A stretch of DNA of 64,000 nt. Origin: Verrucomicrobiota bacterium. Lineage in GTDB: Bacteria > Verrucomicrobiota > Verrucomicrobiia > Limisphaerales > UBA9464. Below are positions 9,977 to 18,599 of the stretch, piece after piece. Position 1 is the first letter of the stretch. Every line of letters starts with the position of its first letter. The stretch covers positions 1 to 64,000 of the forward strand of contig VHCX01000007.1 in assembly GCA_016871615.1 (NCBI GenBank), read 5' to 3'. The position numbers and the translations under genes were made by a program. The notes beneath the pieces were generated by a model. The model had not been told where the DNA came from, searched no databases, and saw nothing but the letters and a program-made list of their open reading frames with translations.

Positions 9977-11479
9977 TCAACGCGTGCGCCGCCGACGGGC
10001 GGGTCGGGGCCCTGCGGTCGCGGCAGGAGGGACAGGAGGGGCAGGAGGGGCAGGAGGGGCCACGGACAGCCGCCGGCGCCATCCGTCGATCTGCCGGTCG
10101 ACCTGACGCCCTCCCGGGGCTCCGGGGATGTCCCGGCGACCCATGGCCCGGGACAGGTCGTAGAGCCCGAGGACGTCGGCCTCGAAGCACGGCTCGATCG
10201 CCCGGTGCTCGTCGAGCGTGAGACGGTCGATCGGGCGGCCGGCCTTCTCGGCGAACGCCACCAGCGCACCCACCGCATGGTGCGCCTGCCGGAAGGGCAT
10301 GCCCCGTTGCACCAGGTAGTCGGCCAGGTCGGTGGCCAGCAGCAGGGGATCCTTGGCGGCGGCGGCGCAGGCGGCCGGCTGCACCGCGGTGTGGTCCAGC
10401 ATGGCGGCGGTGAGGCACACGCAGGATCGCACCGTGTCGGCCGTGTCGAAGAGGCGCTCCTTGTCCTCCTGCAGGTCGCGGTTGTAGGTCATGGGCAGGC
10501 CCTTGAGCAGGACCAGCAGCGACACCAAGTTACCGATGACGCGGCCGGACTTGCCCCGGGTCAGCTCGGCGATGTCCGGGTTCTTCTTCTGGGGCATCAG
10601 CGACGAACCGGTCGTGTACGCGTCGGCGATGCGGATGAAGCCGAACTCCGCGGACGCCCACAGGATGAGGTCCTCGGAGAGGCGGCTCAGGTGGACCGCG
10701 ACGAGCGAGGCGGCCGCCCCGAACTCCACGACGAAGTCGCGGTCCGACACCGCGTCCATCGAGTTGCGGGTCAGGCGCGGGCGCCCCTTGGCGTCGGTGA
10801 ATCCCAGCAGCGTGGCCACCAGGCCGCGGTCCAAGGGCAGGGTGCTGCCGGCGATCGCCCCGGATCCCAGGGGGCATTCGTTGAGGCGGTCCGCCGCGTC
10901 GGCCAGCCGTCCGGCGTCCCGCTCGAACATCTCGACGTAGGCCAGGCAATGGTGCGCGAAGAAGACCGGCTGGGCCCGCTGCAGGTGCGTGTAGCCGGGG
11001 ATGACCACCTCCGGATGCCGGGCGCCGAGGTCCACCAGCGACCGCTGGAGGTCCCTCAGCTCACCCGTCAGCGCGGCGATCTCGGCCCGCAGCCACAGCC
11101 GCATGTCGAGGGCGACCTGGTCGTTGCGAGACCTGGCGGTATGGAGCTTGGCGGCCGCCGGCACCCGGGCGGTGAGGGCGGCCTCGATGTTCATGTGGAC
11201 GTCCTCGAGGTCCTCCTTCCACGGGAAGGTCCCGGCGGCGATCTCCCGCCCGATGGCCTCGAGGCCGCCGACGATGTCGCGACGTTCCGGGGCGGACAGC
11301 ACGCCGATCTTTTCCAGCATCGTCGCGTGGGCGATCGACCCGGCGATGTCGTGGGGCCAGAGCCTCCAGTCGAAGGACACCGACTGCGAGAACCGGGCGA
11401 CCTCGCGGCTGGGGCCTTCGGTGAATCGGCCGGAGCGGGAGACGACGGCGGAGGGTTGGGACGGGCGGGGTGACTTCAT
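9977..11479 (-). CDS. argH: Argininosuccinate lyase
   Basis: HMNIEAAL, HTARSRNDQVALDMRL, GYTHLQRAQPV, GSSLMPQKKNPDIAEL. Confidence 0.95.
   Translation of the reverse strand: MKSPRPSQPSAVVSRSGRFTEGPSREVARFSQSVSFDWRLWPHDIAGSIAHATMLEKIGVLSAPERRDIVGGLEAIGREIAAGTFPWKEDLEDVHMNIEAALTARVPAAAKLHTARSRNDQVALDMRLWLRAEIAALTGELRDLQRSLVDLGARHPEVVIPGYTHLQRAQPVFFAHHCLAYVEMFERDAGRLADAADRLNECPLGSGAIAGSTLPLDRGLVATLLGFTDAKGRPRLTRNSMDAVSDRDFVVEFGAAASLVAVHLSRLSEDLILWASAEFGFIRIADAYTTGSSLMPQKKNPDIAELTRGKSGRVIGNLVSLLVLLKGLPMTYNRDLQEDKERLFDTADTVRSCVCLTAAMLDHTAVQPAACAAAAKDPLLLATDLADYLVQRGMPFRQAHHAVGALVAFAEKAGRPIDRLTLDEHRAIEPCFEADVLGLYDLSRAMGRRDIPGAPGGRQVDRQIDGWRRRLSVAPPAPPAPPVPPAATAGPRPARRRRTR
10024..10059. repeat. 9-bp tandem repeat (caggagggg) x4 in the 3' end of argH
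   Basis: caggaggga, caggagggg, caggagggg, caggagggg. Confidence 0.9.
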
Positions 11480-11589
11480 GTCGGACGCTACTCAGGCAAG
11501 CTTCGCAAGGGGGGGGACGAAGTCACGCGGGAAGAAGCCTGCGGCACCGACGGGGCGGGTTCGGGCAATCGATCCCGGGGGGAGGGCGA

Positions 11590-12255
11590 TCAGGTCGGCG
11601 TCTGGGCCGGCGGGGGCGTCGGCCCCGGATCGTCGGGCCCGGGATGCCACAGGCCTTCGCTCAGGTAGGGCTTCAGGCGCTGCCGGAGGGTGAGGCGGGC
11701 CCGGTGGATGAGCGACTTGGTCGCCTGCAGCGAGGTGCCGAGCACCTCCGCGATCTCCTCGTAGCTCAGCTCGCCCTCCCGGCAGAGCATCAGGGCCGTC
11801 CGCTGCTTCTCGGGCAGTTCGTCGAGGGCCTGGTCCACGAGGCGGAAGAGTTCCGCGCGACCGGCCTCGTCGCCGGCCGTCCGCTGTCTCGGGTCCTCGA
11901 TCTGGCGGGCCGCATGGTCCTCGTCGCCCTCGCGCGGCTCCTCCAGCGGGTCGGCCGGATGGCGCACGCGACGCCGGATCTCGTTCAGGCACAGGTTCCG
12001 GGCGATCGTGAAGAGGAAGGTCGAGAAGCGCGCCGTGGGCTGGTACCGGCCGGCGGTCCTCCAGAGCTGCACGAAGGTTGACTGTGCAAGGTCCTCGGCC
12101 TCGTCGGGGTCGGGCAGCGTGCGGTGGATGAACCCGATGACCGGGCGGTTCCACCGCTCGACCAGCTCCTGGAACGCCTCCTCGTCGCCCCGCTTGACGC
12201 GGAGCATCCGCTGGGTGTCGGGATCCTGGGAGGGATCGGTCGGCTGCTCGGACAT
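11590..12255 (-). CDS. ECF (RpoE-like) sigma-70 family RNA polymerase sigma factor
   Basis: Region 2 AFQELVERWNRPVIGFIHRTLPDPDEAEDLAQSTFVQLWR; region 4 LPEKQRTALMLCREGELSYEEIAEVLGTSLQATKSLIHRAR. Confidence 0.93.
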   Translation of the reverse strand: MSEQPTDPSQDPDTQRMLRVKRGDEEAFQELVERWNRPVIGFIHRTLPDPDEAEDLAQSTFVQLWRTAGRYQPTARFSTFLFTIARNLCLNEIRRRVRHPADPLEEPREGDEDHAARQIEDPRQRTAGDEAGRAELFRLVDQALDELPEKQRTALMLCREGELSYEEIAEVLGTSLQATKSLIHRARLTLRQRLKPYLSEGLWHPGPDDPGPTPPPAQTPT

Positions 12256-12320
12256 GGGTCGGATGTGGGACCTCCGGCCGGGACCTCCCGGGAGGCGTCG
12301 CCGTCGCGGCGGCGGGTCGG

Positions 12321-13142
12321 CTAGCGGGCCGGGGCCTTGCCGCGGGTCTCCACGAACGCCTTGGCCTTGGAGACGAATCCCTCGGGGTCCCGGGCGAAGT
12401 CGCCGCTGTCGGTCTCGATCGCCAGCCGGCCCGTGTAGCCGCTGCGGTGCAGCTCGGCGAAGAGGCCCTTGTAGTTGGCCTGGCCCTCGCCGATGTGGGT
12501 GTCGAAGGACACGTCGTCGCCCTGCGTCTTCTCGACCCGCTTGTCCTTGAGGTGCAGGTCGAACACGCGGCCGTCGTAGTCGCGGTACACCTTGGCGGCG
12601 TCGAATCCGGCGCTGGTGATCCAGCCCACGTCCATGCACACGCCGATGCGCGTGTCGCGGTGCTGGATGACCTGCTTCACCACGGCGGGGTTGCCGTAGA
12701 GGCTCTTGATGCCGTGGTTGTGGACGGCGACGCGGATGTCGTACTCCTTGGCCAGCTCCTCGAGGTTGTCCCAGATGCGGAAGTCGCCCGGCTCGACGAT
12801 GATCAGGCGGATGCCCATGAACTTCGCGAACTCGAAGAGGCGACGGTTCTTTTCCTTGTCGGTCGAGGTGCCGGCCACGCCGAAGGTGTAGGCGCGCAGG
12901 CCGGCCGCATCGAGGGCCGCCTTCTTCTTCGCCCACTCCTCCTTCGATGCGTTGGGGTCGATGTGGTTGCCGATGACCTGCAGGTCCTTGATGCCGTGTT
13001 TCTGGGCGAACTGGACGGCCTGTTCGAAGTTCAGGTTGCGCAGCGTCCACGTCTGGAGGGCGAGCTGTTGGACGAGGTCGCCGGCGCGGGCCGAGAGGAC
13101 CGCGGCCGCGAGGGCGATGGGGAGGAGGAGAGTTGTCTTCAT
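12321..13142 (-). CDS. Secreted sugar phosphate isomerase/epimerase-like TIM barrel
   Basis: Signal peptide MKTTLLLPIALAAAVLSARAG; LALQTWTLRNLNFEQAVQFAQKHGIKDLQ; VCMDVGWITSAG; LHLKDKR. An alternative start lies at 13184. Confidence 0.85.
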   Translation of the reverse strand: MKTTLLLPIALAAAVLSARAGDLVQQLALQTWTLRNLNFEQAVQFAQKHGIKDLQVIGNHIDPNASKEEWAKKKAALDAAGLRAYTFGVAGTSTDKEKNRRLFEFAKFMGIRLIIVEPGDFRIWDNLEELAKEYDIRVAVHNHGIKSLYGNPAVVKQVIQHRDTRIGVCMDVGWITSAGFDAAKVYRDYDGRVFDLHLKDKRVEKTQGDDVSFDTHIGEGQANYKGLFAELHRSGYTGRLAIETDSGDFARDPEGFVSKAKAFVETRGKAPAR

Positions 13143-13340
13143 GGAAGCCGTGGTGATGAAAGCAGCCTGCTGCGCCGGATTCAAACCGGAAGGCGGCCGT
13201 TTGGCCGCGCACGGCGGGTGGATGCCCGGCCCGGCCCCGGGCTCCGACCGATGGCGGCCGAGGAGGCGAAGGGGAAGCAGAGGGCCTCGAGTGGGAGCAG
13301 GGCTTGGCGGCGGGCGTTGCGTGCCTGGTGGTCGGGCGGG

Positions 13341-14864
13341 TCAAGTCCAGATCTGGCGGTCGAGCGACCGGTAGCGGACGGCCTCGGAGACGTGCTCCAG
13401 GCCCACGCCGTCGGAGCCCTCGAGGTCGGCGATGGTCCGCGCCACCTTGAGGATCCGGTGGTAGGCGCGGGCCGAAAGGTTCAGCTCGGCAAGCGCGTGC
13501 TTGAGGAACGTGAGGGTCGCCGCCTCGAGCCGCACGCACTGCTGGAGCTCGCGTGGGCCCAGCCGGGCGTTGCAGGCCGTGGGGCGGCCGGGGATCCGCC
13601 GGCGCTGGATGGCCCGGGCCTGCTCGACCCGCTGCCGGATCCGTGCGCTGGACTCGCCGGGGCGCGCCCGCTCGAGGTCGGTGAACCGCACAGCCGGCAC
13701 CTCGACATGCAGGTCGATGCGGTCGAGCAGCGGGCCCGAGATGCGGCCCACGTAGGACCGTATCTCGCGGGGGCTCGAGCGGGACTCGGCGGGCATCCGG
13801 CCGTCGGGCGACGGGTTCATCGCGGCGACCAGCTGGAACTGGGCCGGGAAGGTCACGGTGCCGGCGGCCCGGCTGATTGTCACGCGGCCCTCCTCGAGGG
13901 GCTGGCGCAGGGTCTCCAGCACGGTGCGCTTGAACTCGGGCAGCTCGTCGAGGAAGAGCACGCCCTGGTGCGCGAGGGAGATCTCGCCGGGGGTCGGCTG
14001 GGTGTTGCCGCCGAGAAGCCCGGCGTCGCTGGCGGTGTGGTGTGGCGAGCGGAACGGCCGGCGCGTGATGAGGGCCTGCCCCGGCGCGAGCTGTCCGACC
14101 ACGCTGTGGATCTGGGTGGCCTCCAGCGCCTCGGCGAGCGTGAGCGGCGGCAGGATGGTGGCCAGGCGCCGGGCGAGCATCGACTTGCCGGTGCCGGGTG
14201 GCCCGATGAGCAGCAGGTTGTGGGCGCCGGCGGCCGCCACCTCGAGGGCGCGCTTGACCGACTCCTGCCCGCGGACCTCGGCCATGTCCATCGTGTCGTC
14301 GTCCCCGGCCTCGAACAGCGCCGCCGTATCGATCCGGAGCGGAGGGATGGACGCCTCGCCGGCGAGGAACTGCGCCGCCTCGTGCAGGCTTCGGACCGGG
14401 ATGACGTCGAGGCCGTCGACCACGGCGGCCTCGGGCGCGTTGTCGGCGGGCAGGAGCAGGCCGTGGCATCCGCCGGCCCGCGCGCGCAAGGCCAGGGCCA
14501 GGGCCCCCTTGACCGGTCGGACGGCCCCGGTCAGCGCCAGCTCGCCCGCCATGGCGAAGGCCGCGAGGTCCCGGGGAACCAGTTGGCGGCTGGCCGCGAG
14601 GATGCCGACGGCGATCGGGAGGTCGAAGCTGGGACCCTCCTTGCGGATGTCGGCCGGGGCGAGGTTGATGGTGGTGCGGCCGGGCGGGAACCGGAAGCCG
14701 CTGTGGACGATGGCCGTGCCGACGCGGTCCCTGGACTCCCGGACGGCGGCGTCGGGCAGCCCGACCAGCACGATCTGCTGGGGACCCGGGCCGGAATCGA
14801 CCTCGACCTCGACGGGCAGGGCCTCGATGCCCTGGAGGGCGGCCGAGCGGATCTGGGCAAGCAT
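13341..14864 (-). CDS. comM: YifB/ComM family Mg-chelatase-like AAA ATPase
   Basis: MLAQIRSAALQGIEALPVEVEVDSGPGPQQIVLVGLPDAAVRESRDRV; GPPGTGKSMLARRLATILPP; FRSPHHTASDAGLLGG. Confidence 0.95.
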   Translation of the reverse strand: MLAQIRSAALQGIEALPVEVEVDSGPGPQQIVLVGLPDAAVRESRDRVGTAIVHSGFRFPPGRTTINLAPADIRKEGPSFDLPIAVGILAASRQLVPRDLAAFAMAGELALTGAVRPVKGALALALRARAGGCHGLLLPADNAPEAAVVDGLDVIPVRSLHEAAQFLAGEASIPPLRIDTAALFEAGDDDTMDMAEVRGQESVKRALEVAAAGAHNLLLIGPPGTGKSMLARRLATILPPLTLAEALEATQIHSVVGQLAPGQALITRRPFRSPHHTASDAGLLGGNTQPTPGEISLAHQGVLFLDELPEFKRTVLETLRQPLEEGRVTISRAAGTVTFPAQFQLVAAMNPSPDGRMPAESRSSPREIRSYVGRISGPLLDRIDLHVEVPAVRFTDLERARPGESSARIRQRVEQARAIQRRRIPGRPTACNARLGPRELQQCVRLEAATLTFLKHALAELNLSARAYHRILKVARTIADLEGSDGVGLEHVSEAVRYRSLDRQIWT

Positions 14865-14994
14865 GGGGTTCTTTTCCTGAGGCCCCGACCCGGACGTCGC
14901 GTCGGTCCCTCATGATAGGGTTCGCTCGCCGACCATCGGTTCTCCCCGGATTCTTCAAGAAATCTCCCACGACGGCCTCCCGCCCCATCCCCAC

Positions 14995-15022
14995 GAGCCT
15001 GTCCCCTCCACGAGCCTGTCCC
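14995..15022 (+). repeat. Two copies of dispersed repeat GAGCCTGTCCC(C)
   Basis: gagcctgtcccctccacgagcctgtccc. Confidence 0.85.
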
Positions 15023-15382
15023 TTGGTTGCGGATTCTTCCCGGGGGCTCCCCCCATTGCCGGAGGGTGGGCTGGAGCATGAGTACGTGCCGACACCCCCA
15101 ATGCGCCGCCAGCCTTGGAGCGGGACGGGTTTTGAGGGACGGGGTTTAGGGAACGGGGTTTGAGGTTGCGGGAAGCCGTGCCGCTTCCCTAGGGTCCGGC
15201 ATCGCCGGTTCGCCGGTGACGGGGCGGACAATGGAGAACCAACATCTCGTCCGCCCGTTCCGGGTCGGGTACACTCGTTTCAGCAGGGTTCTCCACCCTC
15301 GCCTCCTTGGTGTGCCCGGCCCGGAACCTCTCCTCCAGCAAGGCCCGTCGGTTGGCCAATCGTACCCCCCGGACTCCGGCGA

Positions 15383-16009
15383 TCAACGCCGCATCGGGAG
15401 CTGTTGGGTCTTGACGAGGGCCATGAAGACAACCGTCAGGACCGCCACCACGAGGACCAGTCCCCAGGCGACGATACGGAAGGTGGCCAGGCGGTTTCGG
15501 AAACCCTCGGCTTCCTGCTCACGCTGGGTCTGCCACAACGCCATCTCCTGCTGGATCATCTGGGCGGCCTGCGAAGGCTCCGGATGCCGGAAGAGCCACC
15601 ATCCGTCCTCCCGTGTCGCGAACGAGGGGAGCGGTTCCGGGAGGTCGGAGGCCGCCACCGGCTGGAAGCCGCAGGTCGACCAGTAGGCCGCATCCTCGCG
15701 GGTCCAGATGCGGCGGACGCCCTGGTTCCTGGCGATGATCCTGAGCCGTTTCCATGCCGTGGACCGGCAGCTGTCGGGGTCGTGGGATGACCCGGGGGCC
15801 AGCGCCTCGCTGTGAAGCAGGCCCTGGTCGTCCTCGACGAGAAGGCCAATGGCATGCAGGACGCGGCCGTCGGGGTCGGTCACCACCTGGAACTCGCCCA
15901 AGAATCCGGCCAGTTCGTCGGCCGGCAATTCCGACGCCGACCACAGCTCCTGGAGGGATTCCAGGTCCTCGGCGGCGGCCCTCCGGCTTTCGAGCGATAC
16001 GGCGTGCAT
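15383..16009 (-). CDS. GNAT-like acetyltransferase with C-terminal transmembrane helix
   Basis: STAWKRLRIIARNQGVRRIWTREDAAYWSTCGFQPV resembles GNAT motifs; TM FRIVAWGLVLVVAVLTVVFMALV near the C-terminus. Confidence 0.6.
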   Translation of the reverse strand: MHAVSLESRRAAAEDLESLQELWSASELPADELAGFLGEFQVVTDPDGRVLHAIGLLVEDDQGLLHSEALAPGSSHDPDSCRSTAWKRLRIIARNQGVRRIWTREDAAYWSTCGFQPVAASDLPEPLPSFATREDGWWLFRHPEPSQAAQMIQQEMALWQTQREQEAEGFRNRLATFRIVAWGLVLVVAVLTVVFMALVKTQQLPMRR

Positions 16010-16062
16010 GAGACCAAAGGTATCCCTGAAATCCGGGTCCTCAACATCCCGGCCGTGTGGGG

Positions 16063-17373
16063 TCAGTTGAGCACGATCCCCAGACGCAGGTAGGTTGGCA
16101 CGTCGAGGTCCACGCCCTTGTGGCGGTTGCGCTCGGTGTTGTCGAAGCGGCCCCGCTGCGCGATGTCGAAGTTCATGACCATCTGGGAGTCGGTCCGCCC
16201 GCGGGAGGAGGGCCTGGAACGCTGCCGGCTCAGGATCCGCTGGCGCTGCTCCATGCTGAGCTCCGGGGGCGGCGGGATCAGCCGGGGGTCGGCGACGGTC
16301 CGCTGCTCCGGGGCCTGCAGGAAGTCCTCGCCGCCGAAGGGGGCCGTCGTCCCGCCGCTTTCCGCGGACCGCACTTTGGCAGCCTGCGGTGTCGGGACCT
16401 CCCCGCCGCCGAAGCCGGACCCTACCCGCGCGGCCGCCGCCTGGGCCGGGGCCCGGGTGGTGATCGCCGTGACGTGGAGGTGCCCGGTCAGGGACGGGTC
16501 GATCGACGCGCCGACGACGAAGTCGGCCGACGGGCAACGGGCCTGGAGGGTCTCGACAAGGTGTTCGACCTCGCCGATCTGCAGGTCGTCGCCACCAGCC
16601 ACCCCGATCAGCACCTCGCGGGCCGAGGCCAGCGCCGCACCGGTGTCGAGGAAGGGGTGCGTGAGCAACTGCTCGGCCGCCGCGTGGGCCCGGTTGCCGC
16701 CGGTGGCCTGCACGGCCGCGAAGGCGCTCTCGGCATGACGGCCGCGCAGCAGGCGCTCGATGTGGGCGAACTCGATGGGGATCAGCCCGGGAGAGTCGAG
16801 CAGACGCCAGAGGCCCTGGAGGGTCTGGGCCAGCAGCTCGTTGGCGAACTGGTAGAGTTCGTGGGGGTGGGTCCGGTCGTCGTGCATCCTCCGGACCCTC
16901 TGGTTGGAGATGGCCAGGACCGCGTCGGCCGCGTTGCGCAGGCGCTCGAGCGACTCTTGGGCGAACTGCACGCGACGGCGCTCGAACTCGAAGGGCGTCG
17001 TGGCGATGACCAGCACGAGGGCGCCGGACTCGCGGGCCGCCCGGGCGACCACCGGTGCCGCCCCGGAGCCCGTCCCGCCGCCGAGGCCCGCGACGACGAA
17101 GACCATCCGAGCCCCTTGCGTGAACTCCCGGATGGACGCGAGGTCGGCCTCCGCGCTCAGGCGCCCGATGTCGGGGTCTCCCCCGGCCCCGAGGCCGTGG
17201 CTGACCGAAAGGCCCAGGGTGAGCCTCCGGTCGATCGGGGAGGTGCGGAGCGACTCGGGGCTGGTGTCGGCATGGGCGCACTCCAGCGCGCCGGGGGAAC
17301 GCCGGCGGAGCGCGTCGAGGATCCGTGCTCCGGCGTGGCCGACGGCGAGGAATCGGATGGCGGCGTCGTTCAT
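16063..17373 (-). CDS. ftsZ: Cell division protein FtsZ (divergent)
   Basis: Tubulin signature VVAGLGGGTGSGAAPVVARAA; VLIGVAGGDDLQIGEVEHLVETL; C-terminal peptide DLDVPTYLR; downstream of ftsQA. Confidence 0.9.
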   Translation of the reverse strand: MNDAAIRFLAVGHAGARILDALRRRSPGALECAHADTSPESLRTSPIDRRLTLGLSVSHGLGAGGDPDIGRLSAEADLASIREFTQGARMVFVVAGLGGGTGSGAAPVVARAARESGALVLVIATTPFEFERRRVQFAQESLERLRNAADAVLAISNQRVRRMHDDRTHPHELYQFANELLAQTLQGLWRLLDSPGLIPIEFAHIERLLRGRHAESAFAAVQATGGNRAHAAAEQLLTHPFLDTGAALASAREVLIGVAGGDDLQIGEVEHLVETLQARCPSADFVVGASIDPSLTGHLHVTAITTRAPAQAAAARVGSGFGGGEVPTPQAAKVRSAESGGTTAPFGGEDFLQAPEQRTVADPRLIPPPPELSMEQRQRILSRQRSRPSSRGRTDSQMVMNFDIAQRGRFDNTERNRHKGVDLDVPTYLRLGIVLN

Positions 17374-17390
17374 GCGTTGGGGGGTCGGGG

Positions 17391-18599
17391 TCAGCGGAGG
17401 AAGGGGAAAACGTCCCGGAGGCTGAAGCGCTGGCGCGGCCGGTTGCGCAGGCGCATGCCGCCGTACCGGGCGATGCCGATGGCCGTCGCGAACTCCGGGT
17501 GGGCCAGCGTGGCGGAGTTGCCCGCGATGTTCCGGCAGGTCGCCCGTGTCACGGGCAGGCGGAAGATGCGCTGGGCCAGAGTGTCGATGCCCGGGATGAG
17601 CGAGGAGCCTCCGGACAGGAAGACCCCGGCGCGCGCCTCGTCGAGCAGGCAGCCCTCCGCGCAGCGCTCGGCCACCAGCTCGAAGAGCTCCTGCAGGCGC
17701 ACGGACATGATCCGGTGGAGCTGCTCGAGGCTGATCTCCCTCGACGGGATCCCCACATCGTTCTCGCCCAGCGGCACCGACTGGCCCCGGCTCCCGGCCC
17801 CGACCACGGCGCTGCCGTGGCGGATCTTGAGCCGCTCGGCCATCCCCATGCTGATCTTCAGGCCGAGGGCGATGTCGTTGCTGACATGGTCGCCCCCGAT
17901 GGCGAACACCCCGGACTGCCGGATGGCCTGGCCCTGTTGGAGGACGAACTCGGTGGCGCCGCCCCCGATGTCGATGACCAGCGCCCCGTTCTCCTTGTCC
18001 TCGGGCGTCAGCACCGCCTGCGCGTTGGCCAGGCCATTGAAGACCGGTTGGTTCACCTCGATCGAGAGCGACTGCACCAGCTGCATGGAATTCTGGATGC
18101 GCAGGGCGTTGCCGTGGATCACATGCACGTGGGCCTCGACCTTCCGTCCCAGCCGTCCGGCCGGGTTGTCGGCCACCTCGACCCCGTCGACGCAGATGCG
18201 CTGGCGGATCGTGTGCAGGATGGTGTGCTCGGCCGGCAGGGTGATCGCCTTGGCGTTCTCCGCGGCGTCGGCGACGTCCTGCGCGGTGACCAGGCGGTCG
18301 TCCGAGGCGACCGGGTGCATGCCGACGTTGTTGAAGCCCTCGATGTGCCGACCGGTGACCCCGAGGAACAGGTTGCGGATGGTGACCTGCGCCTGCTCCT
18401 CGGCGTTCCCGAGTGCCGAGCGGACGTCCTCCTGCGCCTTTTCGCGGTCCACGACCTCGCCCTTGCGCACGCCGTGGGACCTCGCCTGGCCGATGCCGAG
18501 CAGGGTGAACTCCCCGCGCTCGGTCTCCTCGCCGATGGCGGCGCAGATCTTGGAGGTGCCGATCTCGAGTCCGACCAGGATGGGGGATGCCTTAGACAT
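17391..18599 (-). CDS. ftsA: Cell division protein FtsA
   Basis: ILVGLEIGTSKICAAIGE; VIDIGGGATEFVLQQG; FLSGGSSLIPGI. Confidence 0.95.
   Translation of the reverse strand: MSKASPILVGLEIGTSKICAAIGEETERGEFTLLGIGQARSHGVRKGEVVDREKAQEDVRSALGNAEEQAQVTIRNLFLGVTGRHIEGFNNVGMHPVASDDRLVTAQDVADAAENAKAITLPAEHTILHTIRQRICVDGVEVADNPAGRLGRKVEAHVHVIHGNALRIQNSMQLVQSLSIEVNQPVFNGLANAQAVLTPEDKENGALVIDIGGGATEFVLQQGQAIRQSGVFAIGGDHVSNDIALGLKISMGMAERLKIRHGSAVVGAGSRGQSVPLGENDVGIPSREISLEQLHRIMSVRLQELFELVAERCAEGCLLDEARAGVFLSGGSSLIPGIDTLAQRIFRLPVTRATCRNIAGNSATLAHPEFATAIGIARYGGMRLRNRPRQRFSLRDVFPFLR

Noticed and set aside
10020-10065. Short repeat array considered as a CRISPR
   Set aside because: 9-bp tandem units without spacers, inside argH; no cas genes in the window.
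12256-15231. N-terminal ~1000 aa of the 11590..15231 minus ORF as a giant fusion protein
   Set aside because: Only the last 221 codons (sigma factor) are real; the remainder is an out-of-frame reading of comM and the isomerase gene.
15189-15386. 65-aa minus ORF in the comM/GNAT intergenic region
   Set aside because: No start context or domain; lies in repeat-containing spacer; unsupported.
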